From an uncultured Lachnospiraceae bacterium (lineage in GTDB: Bacteria; Bacillota; Clostridia; Lachnospirales; Lachnospiraceae): a stretch of 15,592 bases of DNA. A program made the translations under genes and the position numbers. The notes beneath the pieces were generated by a model, which saw only the letters and a program-made list of their open reading frames with translations, made no database searches and was not told the DNA's origin. The stretch covers positions 1-15,592 of the forward strand of contig USDK01000061.1 of NCBI GenBank assembly GCA_900553355.1, given 5' to 3'. Positions within the stretch are counted from its first letter, which is position 1. The number at the start of each line of letters is the position of its first letter. Of the stretch, positions 1 to 8,403 are shown one piece after another.

Positions 1-986
1 TCAGAGCCTCTTTCCCTTCTTATAGTAACATTAATTCCGTTTTTTTCAAGTTTATTTTTAAATTCCAGCGCATTTTCAGTGGTTGGACGCTGATAATCCC
101 GTTCCTTAACCGGATTGACCGGAATCAGATTAAGATGGCAGTTCCGGTGTTTCAGGATCTGTGTCAGTTCCCGGATGTCTTCCGGCTGATCATTCACTCC
201 TTTGACCAGACTGTACTCAAACGTTACTCTCCGTCCGGTCTTTGCAAAATAATAGTCACAGGCCTCCAGCACTTCCGGGAGCGGATACTTAAGTGCCACC
301 GGCATCAGGTTCTGCCGCTTTTCCTGGGTGGAACCATGCAGCGACAGGGCCAGTGTAATCTGGAGAGATTCCTCCGCCAGCTCTCTCATCCTTGGAACGA
401 TCCCACAGGTCGACGCCGTAATACTGCGCTGACTGATGTTGAGTCCATGTCCATCGCTGATCATATGAATAAACTTTACAAAGTTGTCAAAGTTATCCAG
501 CGGCTCCCCTGTTCCCATGATCACGATATTGGAAACCCGTTCTCCACTGGTCTTCTGCACCTGATAAATCTGGCGCAGCATTTCAGAGGTCGTCAGGTTC
601 CTCTTCAGGCCTCCGATGGTGGATGCGCAGAATCTGCAGCCCATCCTGCAGCCTGCCTGAGAAGAAATGCAGACCGAATTGCCATAATCATATTTCATCA
701 GAACACTCTCGATCATATTCCCATCCGAGAGTTCGAACAAAAATTTCTCTGTCGGATCTTTTCTGGACACCTGATGGGCAGCTATCTGAAGCCGTGGGAT
801 TTCGTAGTTCTCCGCAAGCTTCTCTCTGAGATCTTTGGAAAGATTTGTCATCTGCGAAAAATCATCCACAAGCTTCACATGCAGCCATTCATAGATCTGG
901 CGCCCCCGGAAAGCTTTTTCCCCGATCCGCTTCATCTCTTCCTGGATTTCTTCATAATTCAAAGAACAGATATCCTGTTTACTCAT
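1..986 (-). CDS. rlmN: RlmN, 23S rRNA (adenine2503-C2)/tRNA (adenine37-C2) methyltransferase, 3' end cut by window
   Basis: Radical-SAM dual-specificity RNA methyltransferase that makes 2-methyladenosine in 23S rRNA and in some tRNAs. I translated it from the minus strand: 328 residues are visible and the frame is open to the window edge, so the last dozen or so residues are missing. The radical-SAM cluster motif CRMGCRFC places cysteines at 113, 117 and 120. The upstream Cys106 in VCISSQAGC matches the cysteine that forms the protein-RNA adduct or resolves it in the E. coli enzyme; the second conserved cysteine lies near the C-terminus beyond the window. CHLNLIPVNPVKERDYQRPT near the visible end is typical of RlmN. 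The start ATG at 984-986 follows GGAGG and overlaps the rsmB stop by 8 bases (ATGAGTAA), which suggests translational coupling. Identification is secure from family motifs. Confidence 0.95.
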   Translation of the reverse strand, partial: MSKQDICSLNYEEIQEEMKRIGEKAFRGRQIYEWLHVKLVDDFSQMTNLSKDLREKLAENYEIPRLQIAAHQVSRKDPTEKFLFELSDGNMIESVLMKYDYGNSVCISSQAGCRMGCRFCASTIGGLKRNLTTSEMLRQIYQVQKTSGERVSNIVIMGTGEPLDNFDNFVKFIHMISDGHGLNISQRSITASTCGIVPRMRELAEESLQITLALSLHGSTQEKRQNLMPVALKYPLPEVLEACDYYFAKTGRRVTFEYSLVKGVNDQPEDIRELTQILKHRNCHLNLIPVNPVKERDYQRPTTENALEFKNKLEKNGINVTIRRERGS

Positions 987-2277
987 CTTCTTTCCTCCGG
1001 AACATTGCGATATAAAATCCATCTCCAGCCTGTACCCCCGGCAGCCTCTGCTCCTGACGGATCAGTGAGAACCCGGGGCTGTTTTTCAGAAACCACCGGG
1101 TATTTTCCTCATTTTCCTGACAGCTGATGGTACAGGTACTGTATAAAAGCTTTCCTCCCGGCTTTACATAATCCCGGACCACCGAAAGGATCTGCCTCTG
1201 CAGGGCTGCCAGCTCTCCTTCCGTCTCCTCTGTCACCCGAAGCTTCAGGTCCGGCTTTCTTCCCAGCACACCCAGCCCGGAACAGGGAAGATCCGCAATC
1301 AGAATATCTGCCTTTTCTACAGAATCCGGATCCGGTACCAGGGCATCCCGACAGACAGCATCAATATTCGCAAGACCGCTCCTTGCAATATTTTCCCGGA
1401 TCAGCTCCACCTTATGATCCGTCAGATCCCGTGCTTCCACATGCCCGGTCCCGGAAAGAAGCTCCGCCATATGGATTGCTTTCCCTCCCGGTGCGGCACA
1501 TACATCAATGACCTCATCTCCCGGCTGAGGATCCGCCCAGAGCGCCACCTGCATAGAACTTACGTCCTGTACCTGGTAATACCCCTTCTGAAAACTTTCC
1601 AGGGCAGACAAATGATCCAGTCCGAAAAGATAAAGTCCGCAGGGTACTTCCGGGATCCGGCATGCTCTCACGCCTTCCTTTTTCAGCATCTCTGTCAGCG
1701 CCGCTTCGGTGATCCTCCGGGGATCGAACCTGACGGACAAAGGCGCCGTCTCCAGAAATGCCTCCCCCATCTTTTTCACCGTCTCTGCATCATAGGTCTT
1801 AAGCCACTCGCGGACCAGCCACTCTGGCAGCGCCTCCCGGACAGACAGGAATGCTACGGTGTCCTCCTTCCCAGGATATGTAATCTGATCCAGATTTCTG
1901 CTGATGCCTCGCAGCACGCCGTTGACAAATCCCTTCAGACCGTGAAATCCTCTTTTTGCGGCCAGCTTTACCGCCTCATTACAGACGGCAGAATCCGGGA
2001 TACTGTCCATATACTTCAACTGGTAGACGCTGAACCTTAAAATGGTCCGGATCACCGGCTTCATTTTGTTTACCTTCACCTTGGAAAACTGATTGATGAT
2101 ATAATCAATCTCAATCAGACGCTCAAGCGTGCCATTTACCACTCTTGTGATAAATGCACGCTCCTTTTTGTCCAGATATTGATAAAGATCCAGAAGATTC
2201 TTTAAAACGATATGACTGTATTCCCCGTCCCGGGTAATCGAAAGCAGTGCCTCCAGCACCAGTTCCCTTTCATTCAT
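979..2277 (-). CDS. rsmB: RsmB, 16S rRNA (cytosine967-C5)-methyltransferase
   Basis: SAM-dependent m5C methyltransferase of the Nol1/Nop2/Sun (Fmu) family, 432 residues, close to the family's usual 430-450. An N-terminal NusB-like helical RNA-binding domain covers about residues 1-130. The Rossmann catalytic domain follows, with the SAM-binding DVCAAPGGK at 258-266. Motif IV DLPCSGLG carries Cys332 (product release), and motif VI STCT carries Cys382 (the nucleophile by homology with E. coli Cys375). Both catalytic cysteines are present, so it should be active. It starts 3 bases after the stop of the upstream zinc peptidase gene and its stop overlaps the rlmN start. The pairing of fmt and rsmB in one run is common in bacteria. 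Confidence 0.96.
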   Translation of the reverse strand: MNERELVLEALLSITRDGEYSHIVLKNLLDLYQYLDKKERAFITRVVNGTLERLIEIDYIINQFSKVKVNKMKPVIRTILRFSVYQLKYMDSIPDSAVCNEAVKLAAKRGFHGLKGFVNGVLRGISRNLDQITYPGKEDTVAFLSVREALPEWLVREWLKTYDAETVKKMGEAFLETAPLSVRFDPRRITEAALTEMLKKEGVRACRIPEVPCGLYLFGLDHLSALESFQKGYYQVQDVSSMQVALWADPQPGDEVIDVCAAPGGKAIHMAELLSGTGHVEARDLTDHKVELIRENIARSGLANIDAVCRDALVPDPDSVEKADILIADLPCSGLGVLGRKPDLKLRVTEETEGELAALQRQILSVVRDYVKPGGKLLYSTCTISCQENEENTRWFLKNSPGFSLIRQEQRLPGVQAGDGFYIAMFRRKEDE

Positions 2278-2280
2278 CTC

Positions 2281-2982
2281 CTATCTTCTCCTCGAATTCG
2301 ACAATAAAATGATCCTAAGAAGCTGCAGGATCGCAGAAGCTGCTCCTGCCACATAAGTAAGAGCTGCTGCCGTAAGTACCTTTCTGGTAGCGCGGACCTC
2401 ATCCTCGTAGAGCATGCCATTTCCACTCAGCATATGGATCGCCCGGCTGGACGCATTAAACTCTACCGGCAGTGTCACGATCTGGAACAATACCGCCAGT
2501 GAAAACGCCAGGATCCCCAGATTCAAAAATAAAATGGAAGACTGGCTGTTGAACAGCAGACCGATTAAAATCAAAGGCCAGGCAATGGCGCTTCCAAAAT
2601 TCGCCACGGGAACCAGCGCACTCCGAAACGACAGCGGCGCATACCCGGTAGCATGCTGGATGGCATGTCCGCACTCATGGGCCGCTACGCCCACTGCAGC
2701 AACAGAAGTCGATCCATATGTTGCATCAGAAAGCCGCAGCACCTTTGTCCTTGGGTCATAATGATCCGTCAGGTTTCCCGACACATGTTCCACTCTGACG
2801 TCATAGATACCGGCGCGGTGCAGCACCTGCTCCGCTGCCTCTCTTCCCGTTATCCCCGCATGATTGCGCACTCTGGAATACCGGGAAAATGTGGAACGCA
2901 TCTTCGCCGATGCCGCCAGACAGATGATAAGTCCAATCAGGACCAGAACGTATGTGGGGTCAAAATATATTGGATAATACAT
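2281..2982 (-). CDS. YugP-type membrane zinc metallopeptidase
   Basis: A 233-residue integral membrane protein of the neutral zinc metallopeptidase family (Zn_peptidase_2, Bacillus YugP-like). A first membrane segment lies at about residues 10-25. HECGH at 102-106 supplies two zinc-ligand histidines and the catalytic glutamate. Further hydrophobic segments lie near 121-143, 149-170 and 203-227. LPVEFNASSRA near 172-182 is the conserved helix whose Glu174 is the likely third ligand. The ATG at 2980-2982 follows an ideal TAGGAGG. Its place in the fmt-rsmB run is conserved in many Clostridia, but its substrate is unknown; a role in membrane-protein turnover is a guess. Fold and metal site are well supported, function is not. 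Confidence 0.88.
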   Translation of the reverse strand: MYYPIYFDPTYVLVLIGLIICLAASAKMRSTFSRYSRVRNHAGITGREAAEQVLHRAGIYDVRVEHVSGNLTDHYDPRTKVLRLSDATYGSTSVAAVGVAAHECGHAIQHATGYAPLSFRSALVPVANFGSAIAWPLILIGLLFNSQSSILFLNLGILAFSLAVLFQIVTLPVEFNASSRAIHMLSGNGMLYEDEVRATRKVLTAAALTYVAGAASAILQLLRIILLSNSRRR

Positions 2983-3015
2983 AGTAAACGCCTCCTAACA
3001 AAATCTAGCATTACT

Positions 3016-3021
3016 ATTATA
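3016..3021 (-). promoter_or_regulatory. Possible internal promoter (-10 TATAAT) before the zinc peptidase gene
   Basis: The 102-base gap between fmt and the peptidase gene contains an exact TATAAT on the minus strand, 34 bases before the start codon. No good -35 box lies 16-18 bases upstream; the sequence there is a T-run (CGTTTTTTTCGG). The AT-rich gap and the exact -10 make a secondary promoter for peptidase-rsmB-rlmN plausible but unproven. Confidence 0.35.
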
Positions 3022-3084
3022 CTTGAAAACTACCGAAAAAAACGGCCCTTCATACAATTTTAACAATTCTTAATAAAGTTATTA

Positions 3085-4026
3085 TTACAATTTCTCCAAT
3101 ACCAGTCCGGCTTCCATCGGGTAGCCCCTTAAGAATGCCCCGGCGTCCATCCGCTTCTTTCCCGGGATCTGGAGGGTGCACACCTTCAGAAGTCCGCTTC
3201 CTGTCTGTACCAGGAATCCATTCTTTTCTACCCGTACTACGGTACCAGGCTCTTGTACAGCAGTTTCGCCCTGAGGCGCTACTTCTGCCTCCCAGATCTT
3301 CATGGTTTTTCCATTCCAGCCGGTATAGGCGCTGGGCCAGGGGTTCAGTCCTCTGATCAGGCGTTCGATTTCTTCTGCCGTCCTGCTCCAGTCAATATTT
3401 CCCAGGCTCTTATCCAGCATCCTGGCATATTCCGTGGGGCTTTCTCCCTGCTTTTCAGGATGGATCGTGTGGGCTTCCAGCCCTTTTAGCGTCTCTACGC
3501 ACAGGCTTGCTCCAGCTGCAGCAAGCTTATCGTGCAGGCTTCCTCCGGTCTCATTTTCATCCAGGACTACTTCCGTCTTCAGCAGCATATCTCCTGTATC
3601 CAGCCCGGCATCCATCTGCATGGTGGTCACGCCGGATACCTTCTCCCCGTTGATCACTGCCCACTGGATGGGCGCTGCTCCGCGATATTTCGGAAGCAGA
3701 GATGCATGGACATTGATACATCCATAGGGCGTCATATCCAGGATCTCCTGGGGAAGAATCTGACCAAAAGCGATCACTACCATGATATCCGCCTGATAGG
3801 TCCTCAATTCTTCAATACATGCCTCTTCCCGGATCTTTTTTGGCTGATAAACCGGGATCCCATGCTTCAAAGCAGCCTCCTTCACAGGGGTATACTGCAT
3901 CTTTCCGCCTCGTCCTTTTGGCTTATCCGGCTGAGTCACCACAAGCACCACCTCATGTCCTGCATCGATCAGAGCCTCCAGCGTCCCCACTGAAAACTCC
4001 GGTGTCCCCATAAATATGACTTTCAT
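3085..4026 (-). CDS. fmt: Fmt, methionyl-tRNA formyltransferase
   Basis: Transfers a formyl group from 10-formyl-tetrahydrofolate to initiator Met-tRNA in the cytoplasm. It is 313 residues, the normal family length. The N-terminal Rossmann-like domain contains the catalytic triad seen in E. coli as Asn106, His108 and Asp144, here Asn105 and His107 in NVHASLLPKYRG and Asp143 in GLDTGDM. The SLLPKYRGAAPIQ signature is intact. The C-terminal part (about 205-313) is the OB-fold tRNA-binding domain. It lies 14 bases after def, the enzyme that removes the same formyl group; def-fmt pairing is a classic bacterial arrangement. The ATG at 4024-4026 has GGAGG just upstream, within that 14-base gap. Confidence 0.97.
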   Translation of the reverse strand: MKVIFMGTPEFSVGTLEALIDAGHEVVLVVTQPDKPKGRGGKMQYTPVKEAALKHGIPVYQPKKIREEACIEELRTYQADIMVVIAFGQILPQEILDMTPYGCINVHASLLPKYRGAAPIQWAVINGEKVSGVTTMQMDAGLDTGDMLLKTEVVLDENETGGSLHDKLAAAGASLCVETLKGLEAHTIHPEKQGESPTEYARMLDKSLGNIDWSRTAEEIERLIRGLNPWPSAYTGWNGKTMKIWEAEVAPQGETAVQEPGTVVRVEKNGFLVQTGSGLLKVCTLQIPGKKRMDAGAFLRGYPMEAGLVLEKL

Positions 4027-4040
4027 CCAGGTTCCCTCCT

Positions 4041-4529
4041 TTATGCGTCTTCCCCATCGCCTTCTTCTGCATATTCCACGTCATGCAGCTCGCCTTCTAC
4101 CAGATCCACATACAGGTGTCCGTCCAGATGATCAATCTCATGGCAGAACGCGCGGGCCAGAAGTCCTTCTCCCTCCAGCTCGATTTCTTCCATATCCTCA
4201 TTTTGAGCCGCTACTTTTACATGGTCCGGCCTGGTCACCTGCCCGGATTTGCCCGGCACGCTTAAGCACCCCTCTTCTCCGGTCTGCTCTCCGGAAGTCT
4301 CGATGATCCTTGGATTGATCAGAACGATAGGTCCCTCTCCCACATCGATCACCACGATTCTTTTTAAGATCCCCACCTGAGGCGCCGCAAGTCCGACTCC
4401 CATGGCCTCATACATGGTATCCAGCATATCTTCGATCAGGATCTTTGTCCGAAGATTCATCTTTGTTACTTCTTTGCAGGGTTTCGTCAACACTTCATCG
4501 CCGATTTCTCTGATTTTTCTCGTCGCCAT
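4041..4529 (-). CDS. def: Def, peptide deformylase
   Basis: Metal-dependent deformylase that removes the N-formyl group from nascent proteins at the ribosome. It is 162 residues with all three family motifs: GVGLAAPQ (44-51), EGCLS (86-90, metal ligand Cys88) and HEIDH (130-134, ligands His130 and His134, catalytic Glu131). Length and short loops suggest a type I-like enzyme, although Clostridia vary. The C-terminus is a strongly acidic tail (VEYAEEGDGEDA), which may be a species feature. The start ATG at 4527-4529 follows AGAGGT with a somewhat long spacer. It begins 64 bases after priA, beyond a hairpin, and runs into fmt. Confidence 0.97.
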   Translation of the reverse strand: MATRKIREIGDEVLTKPCKEVTKMNLRTKILIEDMLDTMYEAMGVGLAAPQVGILKRIVVIDVGEGPIVLINPRIIETSGEQTGEEGCLSVPGKSGQVTRPDHVKVAAQNEDMEEIELEGEGLLARAFCHEIDHLDGHLYVDLVEGELHDVEYAEEGDGEDA

Positions 4530-4572
4530 ACTTTTTATTTACCTCTTTTCTGTTATGATTTGCTGATTACAA

Positions 4573-4590
4573 TCTCCTGATACCAGGAGA
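4573..4590 (-). other. Perfect 7-bp hairpin between priA and def
   Basis: On the minus strand TCTCCTG, loop GTAT, CAGGAGA form a perfect stem of 7 pairs. It starts 3 bases after the priA stop codon. Only a weak TTGT follows rather than a run of T, so it is not a convincing intrinsic terminator. It may be an mRNA-processing or 3'-end-protecting hairpin that lets priA and def be expressed at different levels. Confidence 0.5.
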
Positions 4591-4593
4591 CAC

Positions 4594-6822
4594 TTAAAAG
4601 ACTCCCATGGGATCCAGGTCAAACTGGATCTTAAGGGACATAAATCCCCGGTTTGCCTCTATATACTGTTCCAGCCGATTTTTCACTTCTATTAAAATAT
4701 GCTCATCCTTTTCCTTGATATACAAAGCCTTCCGATATACATCGCTGACCTTTGCCACATACGGACTGGCCGGTCCGATGACCTGCATCCTTCCACCGGG
4801 ATCAAGCCTTCTTAAAAATTCTTTCAGGTATCCGGCTGCTGCCGCCAGATGCTCCTCTTCCGGTCCGGTCATCAGCACAGCCAGCAAATGTGATGCCGGA
4901 GGATAGTCCATCAGGCTCCGGTAACGCATCTCCTCTTCATAGAATCCTTCGTAGTCCTGAGCTGCTGCCATCTGGATGCTGTAGTGCTCCGGGCTGTATG
5001 TCTGGATCACCACTTCACCCGGTACAGACCCCCGCCCGGCTCTTCCTGCCGCCTGGGTCAGAAGCTGAAAGGTCCGTTCCCCGGACCGGTAATCATCGCT
5101 GTACAAAGAAAGATCTGCCGCCAGGACTCCTACCAGTGTGACCTTGGGGAAATCATGGCCTTTCACGATCATCTGCGTCCCGATCATGATATCAGCCTCT
5201 TCATCTGCAAAGGCCTCCAGGATCTTTTCATATCCATCCTTTTTCCGGGTGGTATCCAGATCCATCCGAAGTACTCTGGCCTTCGGGAACTGCTTCCGGA
5301 TCAGTTCCTCCACCTGCTGCGTCCCTGCCTTAAATCCTCCGATATAAGAAGATCCACAGGATGGACAGGTCCGCACCGCCGGTTCCTCGTGGCCGCAGTA
5401 ATGGCACACCAGCTTTCCGCCCCGGTGTGCCGATAAGGAAACGTCACAGTGAGGACATTTTACTACATATCCGCAGGCCCTGCAACTGATGAACCCGGCA
5501 TACCCACGGCGGTTTAAAAACAACATGGTCTGCTCTTTTCGCTCCAGCCGCTCCTTTATCATCTCCTCCAGACGCCTGCTTAAGATGGAACGGTTGCCCT
5601 CCCGCAGCTCTTCACGCATATCTGTGACATAAACTTTCGGAAGGCTTCCTTCCCCGGTCCGGTTCTTAAGCTTCAGCATCCGGCAGCGTCCGGTCCGGCA
5701 GGCATAAAAGGTTTCCAGCGATGGTGTTGCAGAGCCTAAGACCACACTTGCCCCCTCTTCTTCCGCCCGGTGAAGAGCCGTCTCTCTGGCATGATATCTT
5801 GGCACCTGCTCACTTTTATAAGTCCCCTCATGTTCCTCATCGATCACGATCAGTCCCAGTTTGTCAAACGGGGTAAACAGAGCAGACCTGGGGCCAATCA
5901 TCACATCTACCTCTCCTGCTTTCACCCGTTCCATCTGATCATAACGCTCTCCCTGGGACATCCGGGAATGAAGGATCGATACCCGGTCTCCGAACCTTCC
6001 GTAAAAACGCATCACCGTCTGGTAAGTCAATGCGATCTCCGGAATCAGTACGATCGCCTGTTTTCCCCGTTGCAGCACCCGATCGATCATCTCCATATAA
6101 ACTTCTGTCTTTCCGCTTCCCGTCACTCCATATACCAGGTAAGCCCCACGCTTTCCTTCTTCATAGTCCTGCCAGAAGGTGTCCACGGCTCTTTTCTGCT
6201 CCTCCGTCAGCGTAACCGGATCACTTTTCCTGATCCGTGTGTGGATCGGATTACGAAACATGGTCTGCGTCCGGATTTCCAGTACGCCTTGTTCTTCCAT
6301 CGTCCGGATCACGGCGGCTGTCACATGCAGCTTCTTCGTCAATAGATCATATGCCTGCTCCGGCTGTTCCAGAAGCCCTTCCAGCACTCTGGCCCTGGCC
6401 TTCTGATTCTTGCGGCGGTAAACTTCCAGCCGCTTTCTTCCTTCCTCATCAGAAAGTCTTAGGACAACCGTCCTCTTTTCTTTTGTCCGCTCCCTTTTTT
6501 TGATTGGAATCACCGTCTTAAGCGCCTGGATCATGGTCCCTCCATAATATTCCTTCATCCAGGCAGCCAGCGCCACCATTCTGGCTTCGATGGCAATACT
6601 TCCTTCCACGATTCCGCTGATCTCCTTGACCTTTCCCGGATCATAGTCTACCGTTTCAGATATCCCCGTCACATACCCTTTAGTCTCTTTGTTGCTTCTC
6701 CCAAAGGGCACCAGCACCTCTATACCAATTTTAAGCATCCCCTCCAGATGAGAGGGGATGCGGTATTGAAATATTTTATCCAGTTTCTCATGCGTAATAT
6801 CGATGATAATATCAGCGTACAT
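4594..6822 (-). CDS. priA: PriA, primosomal replication-restart DNA helicase
   Basis: Superfamily 2 3'-5' helicase that recognises stalled or repaired forks and reloads the replicative helicase. It is 742 residues, typical for PriA. The N-terminal 3'-DNA-binding region is at about 1-105. The helicase core has Walker A GVTGSGKT (232-239) and Walker B DEEH (328-331). Eight cysteines in four pairs (447/450, 456/459, 473/476, 486/489) form the two-zinc module inserted between the helicase lobes. The second lobe contains the Q-AAGRAGRG arginine-finger motif near 590-598, and a C-terminal domain follows. The ATG at 6820-6822 overlaps the end of murE by 11 bases and is preceded by AGAGGAG, so the pair is probably coupled. 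No key residue is missing. Confidence 0.97.
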   Translation of the reverse strand: MYADIIIDITHEKLDKIFQYRIPSHLEGMLKIGIEVLVPFGRSNKETKGYVTGISETVDYDPGKVKEISGIVEGSIAIEARMVALAAWMKEYYGGTMIQALKTVIPIKKRERTKEKRTVVLRLSDEEGRKRLEVYRRKNQKARARVLEGLLEQPEQAYDLLTKKLHVTAAVIRTMEEQGVLEIRTQTMFRNPIHTRIRKSDPVTLTEEQKRAVDTFWQDYEEGKRGAYLVYGVTGSGKTEVYMEMIDRVLQRGKQAIVLIPEIALTYQTVMRFYGRFGDRVSILHSRMSQGERYDQMERVKAGEVDVMIGPRSALFTPFDKLGLIVIDEEHEGTYKSEQVPRYHARETALHRAEEEGASVVLGSATPSLETFYACRTGRCRMLKLKNRTGEGSLPKVYVTDMREELREGNRSILSRRLEEMIKERLERKEQTMLFLNRRGYAGFISCRACGYVVKCPHCDVSLSAHRGGKLVCHYCGHEEPAVRTCPSCGSSYIGGFKAGTQQVEELIRKQFPKARVLRMDLDTTRKKDGYEKILEAFADEEADIMIGTQMIVKGHDFPKVTLVGVLAADLSLYSDDYRSGERTFQLLTQAAGRAGRGSVPGEVVIQTYSPEHYSIQMAAAQDYEGFYEEEMRYRSLMDYPPASHLLAVLMTGPEEEHLAAAAGYLKEFLRRLDPGGRMQVIGPASPYVAKVSDVYRKALYIKEKDEHILIEVKNRLEQYIEANRGFMSLKIQFDLDPMGVF

Positions 6823-8281
6823 GTAACTCCTCTAATACTTCTTTAATCAGGACACGATCATCCATATCATACTTGACGCCCCTGATCTCCTGATAGGTCT
6901 CATGTCCCTTACCTGCCAGCACAATGATATCTCCCGGCTGTCCATGTTCGATCGCGTAACGGATCGCTTCCTTGCGGTCGCAGATATCAATATATTTTCC
7001 GTCCGTCTTCTTCATCCCTACGATAATATCATTGATGATGTCCTGAGGTTCTTCAAACCTGGGGTTGTCCGAAGTGATGATCGTAAAATCCGAAAGCCGT
7101 CCGGACACCTCGCCCATCTCATATCTTCTGGTCTTGGAACGGTTTCCGCCACATCCGAAGATCGTAACAATCCGTCCAGGGTTATAATCTCTGAGTGTTT
7201 CCAGAAGACTTTCAAGACTCATGGCATTATGGGCATAATCAATCAGCATGGTAAACTGATCAGATACCTTGACCATCTCGACTCTTCCCTTTACTTTTGC
7301 CTTTTTAAGCGCCGCCTGGATATTTTCCACTGGCACGCCAAAATGGCGGCACACAGCGATGGCAGTCAGTGAATTATAGACACTGAAATTCCCCGGAATA
7401 TCGATCTCCACGTCAAAATCCATCAGTCCGCTGACATGATACTTGACGCCCAGATATCCCGGCGTTGCGATATGCTGTACGTTCGTTGCACGAAGATCCG
7501 CTTTCTCAGAAAATCCAAAGGTCTCCACCTTACAGGTGGCATTACGGAACACGTCCTCAAACCACTGGTCGTCCACATTGGCGATCCCCAGCTTGCACTG
7601 GGTAAACAGAATCCCCTTGCAGCGCTTGTAATCTTCAAAATCCTTATGCTCATTCGGACCGATATGGTCTTCTCCCAGGTTGGTGAAGATACCGATCTCA
7701 AACAGGATTCCCGCCGTCCGGTGGAGCATCAGTCCCTGGGAAGATACTTCCATCACCACACAGTCACAGCCTTCCTCTACCATCTGTGCAAAATACTGGT
7801 GGATGGTGTAGGATTCCGGCGTGGTATTATTGGCCGGGATAGACTTGTCCCCGATCAGCGCTTCAATCGTTCCGATCAGGCCCACCTTATGTCCCACTCC
7901 TTCCAGGATGGACTTAACCATATAGGTGGTAGTCGTCTTTCCTTTCGTTCCGGTAATACCGATAACTTTCAGCTTCTCTGCCGGATATCCGAAATACGCA
8001 GCAGACATCAGGGCCAGCGCATACCGGGTATCATCCACATGGATCACCGTCAGCCCTTCCGGCGCGTCCACCGGGCGCTCTACGATTACAGCGGCCGCCC
8101 CCTTTTCTGCCACATCTTCTATATAGTCATGTCCGTCTGATACGGCTCCGCTGATGCAGACGAACACACTTCCCTTTGTCACTTTTCTGGAATCATTGAT
8201 CAGTTCCGTAACCTCGATCTGGTCGCTTCCCTGTCTGACTTCATATTCTAAACGTTCCAGCAGTCTGGTTAATTTCATCAT
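6812..8281 (-). CDS. murE: MurE, UDP-MurNAc-L-Ala-D-Glu:meso-diaminopimelate ligase
   Basis: ATP-dependent Mur ligase that adds the third amino acid to the peptidoglycan stem peptide in the cytoplasm. Numbered from 8281 it has 489 residues. The N-terminal UDP-substrate domain is at 1-100. ATP-loop GITGTKGKTTT is at 108-118, NNTTPES at 151-157, the probable carbamylated lysine Lys222 is in the YKRCKG segment, and DYAHN is at 348-352. DNPR at 405-408 is the signature of meso-diaminopimelate-specific enzymes, so the wall is predicted to be of the DAP type. The frame opens at 8296, but that ATG lies upstream of the GGGAGG at 8287-8292, which points to the tandem ATGATG at 8281 or 8278; either is possible. 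It is first in the run, with its own promoter, diverging from pepT. Confidence 0.95.
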   Translation of the reverse strand: MMKLTRLLERLEYEVRQGSDQIEVTELINDSRKVTKGSVFVCISGAVSDGHDYIEDVAEKGAAAVIVERPVDAPEGLTVIHVDDTRYALALMSAAYFGYPAEKLKVIGITGTKGKTTTTYMVKSILEGVGHKVGLIGTIEALIGDKSIPANNTTPESYTIHQYFAQMVEEGCDCVVMEVSSQGLMLHRTAGILFEIGIFTNLGEDHIGPNEHKDFEDYKRCKGILFTQCKLGIANVDDQWFEDVFRNATCKVETFGFSEKADLRATNVQHIATPGYLGVKYHVSGLMDFDVEIDIPGNFSVYNSLTAIAVCRHFGVPVENIQAALKKAKVKGRVEMVKVSDQFTMLIDYAHNAMSLESLLETLRDYNPGRIVTIFGCGGNRSKTRRYEMGEVSGRLSDFTIITSDNPRFEEPQDIINDIIVGMKKTDGKYIDICDRKEAIRYAIEHGQPGDIIVLAGKGHETYQEIRGVKYDMDDRVLIKEVLEELHVR

Positions 8282-8286
8282 GTTTG

Positions 8287-8292
8287 CCTCCC
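8287..8292 (-). promoter_or_regulatory. Ribosome binding site that fixes the murE start
   Basis: GGGAGG on the minus strand lies 5 bases before the ATG at 8281 and 8 before the ATG at 8278. The longer frame from 8296 would translate through this site, so it is unlikely to be used. Confidence 0.75.
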
Positions 8293-8317
8293 ACATTTCT
8301 ATACATGTTTCTTATAT

Positions 8318-8345
8318 AGTATAACATTAATTTTATGTGCCGCAA
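8318..8345 (-). promoter_or_regulatory. Probable sigma-A promoter of the murE run
   Basis: On the minus strand TTGCGG (8340-8345) is followed after 16 bases by TATACT (8318-8323). The -10 box is preceded by TGT, giving an extended TGnTATACT. It lies 37 bases before the murE start and is the only good promoter upstream of the housekeeping run. Confidence 0.6.
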
Positions 8346-8356
8346 AGATGAATTTG

Positions 8357-8365
8357 TGCTATAGT
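8357..8365 (+). promoter_or_regulatory. Probable extended -10 promoter of pepT
   Basis: TGCTATAGT is an extended -10 element (TGn plus TATAGT at 8360-8365). The sequence 17 bases upstream does not resemble TTGACA. Transcription would begin near 8372, after the ATG at 8368, which supports a pepT start at 8404. The region overlaps the -35 of the divergent murE promoter. Confidence 0.55.
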
Positions 8366-8387
8366 ATATGAAGAAAAATCACAAAGC

Positions 8388-8395
8388 AAAGGGGA
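8388..8395 (+). promoter_or_regulatory. Ribosome binding site that fixes the pepT start
   Basis: AAAGGGGA lies 8 bases before the ATG at 8404. No such site precedes the earlier in-frame ATG at 8368. Confidence 0.7.
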
Positions 8396-8403
8396 ATCAT
8401 AAA

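Noticed and set aside
135..1127. Long plus-strand open frame of 330 codons
   Set aside because: It lies antisense to rlmN and the end of rsmB, whose motifs are clear, and its translation has no recognisable domain; it is a shadow frame.
2281..2982. Zinc peptidase as the protease that releases the tethered sigma factor
   Set aside because: It belongs to a conserved housekeeping run far from the sigma cluster, and nothing in the sequence links the two.
8368..8403. Upstream ATG start for pepT at 8368
   Set aside because: It lies 3 bases after the -10 box, before the likely transcription start, and has no ribosome site.
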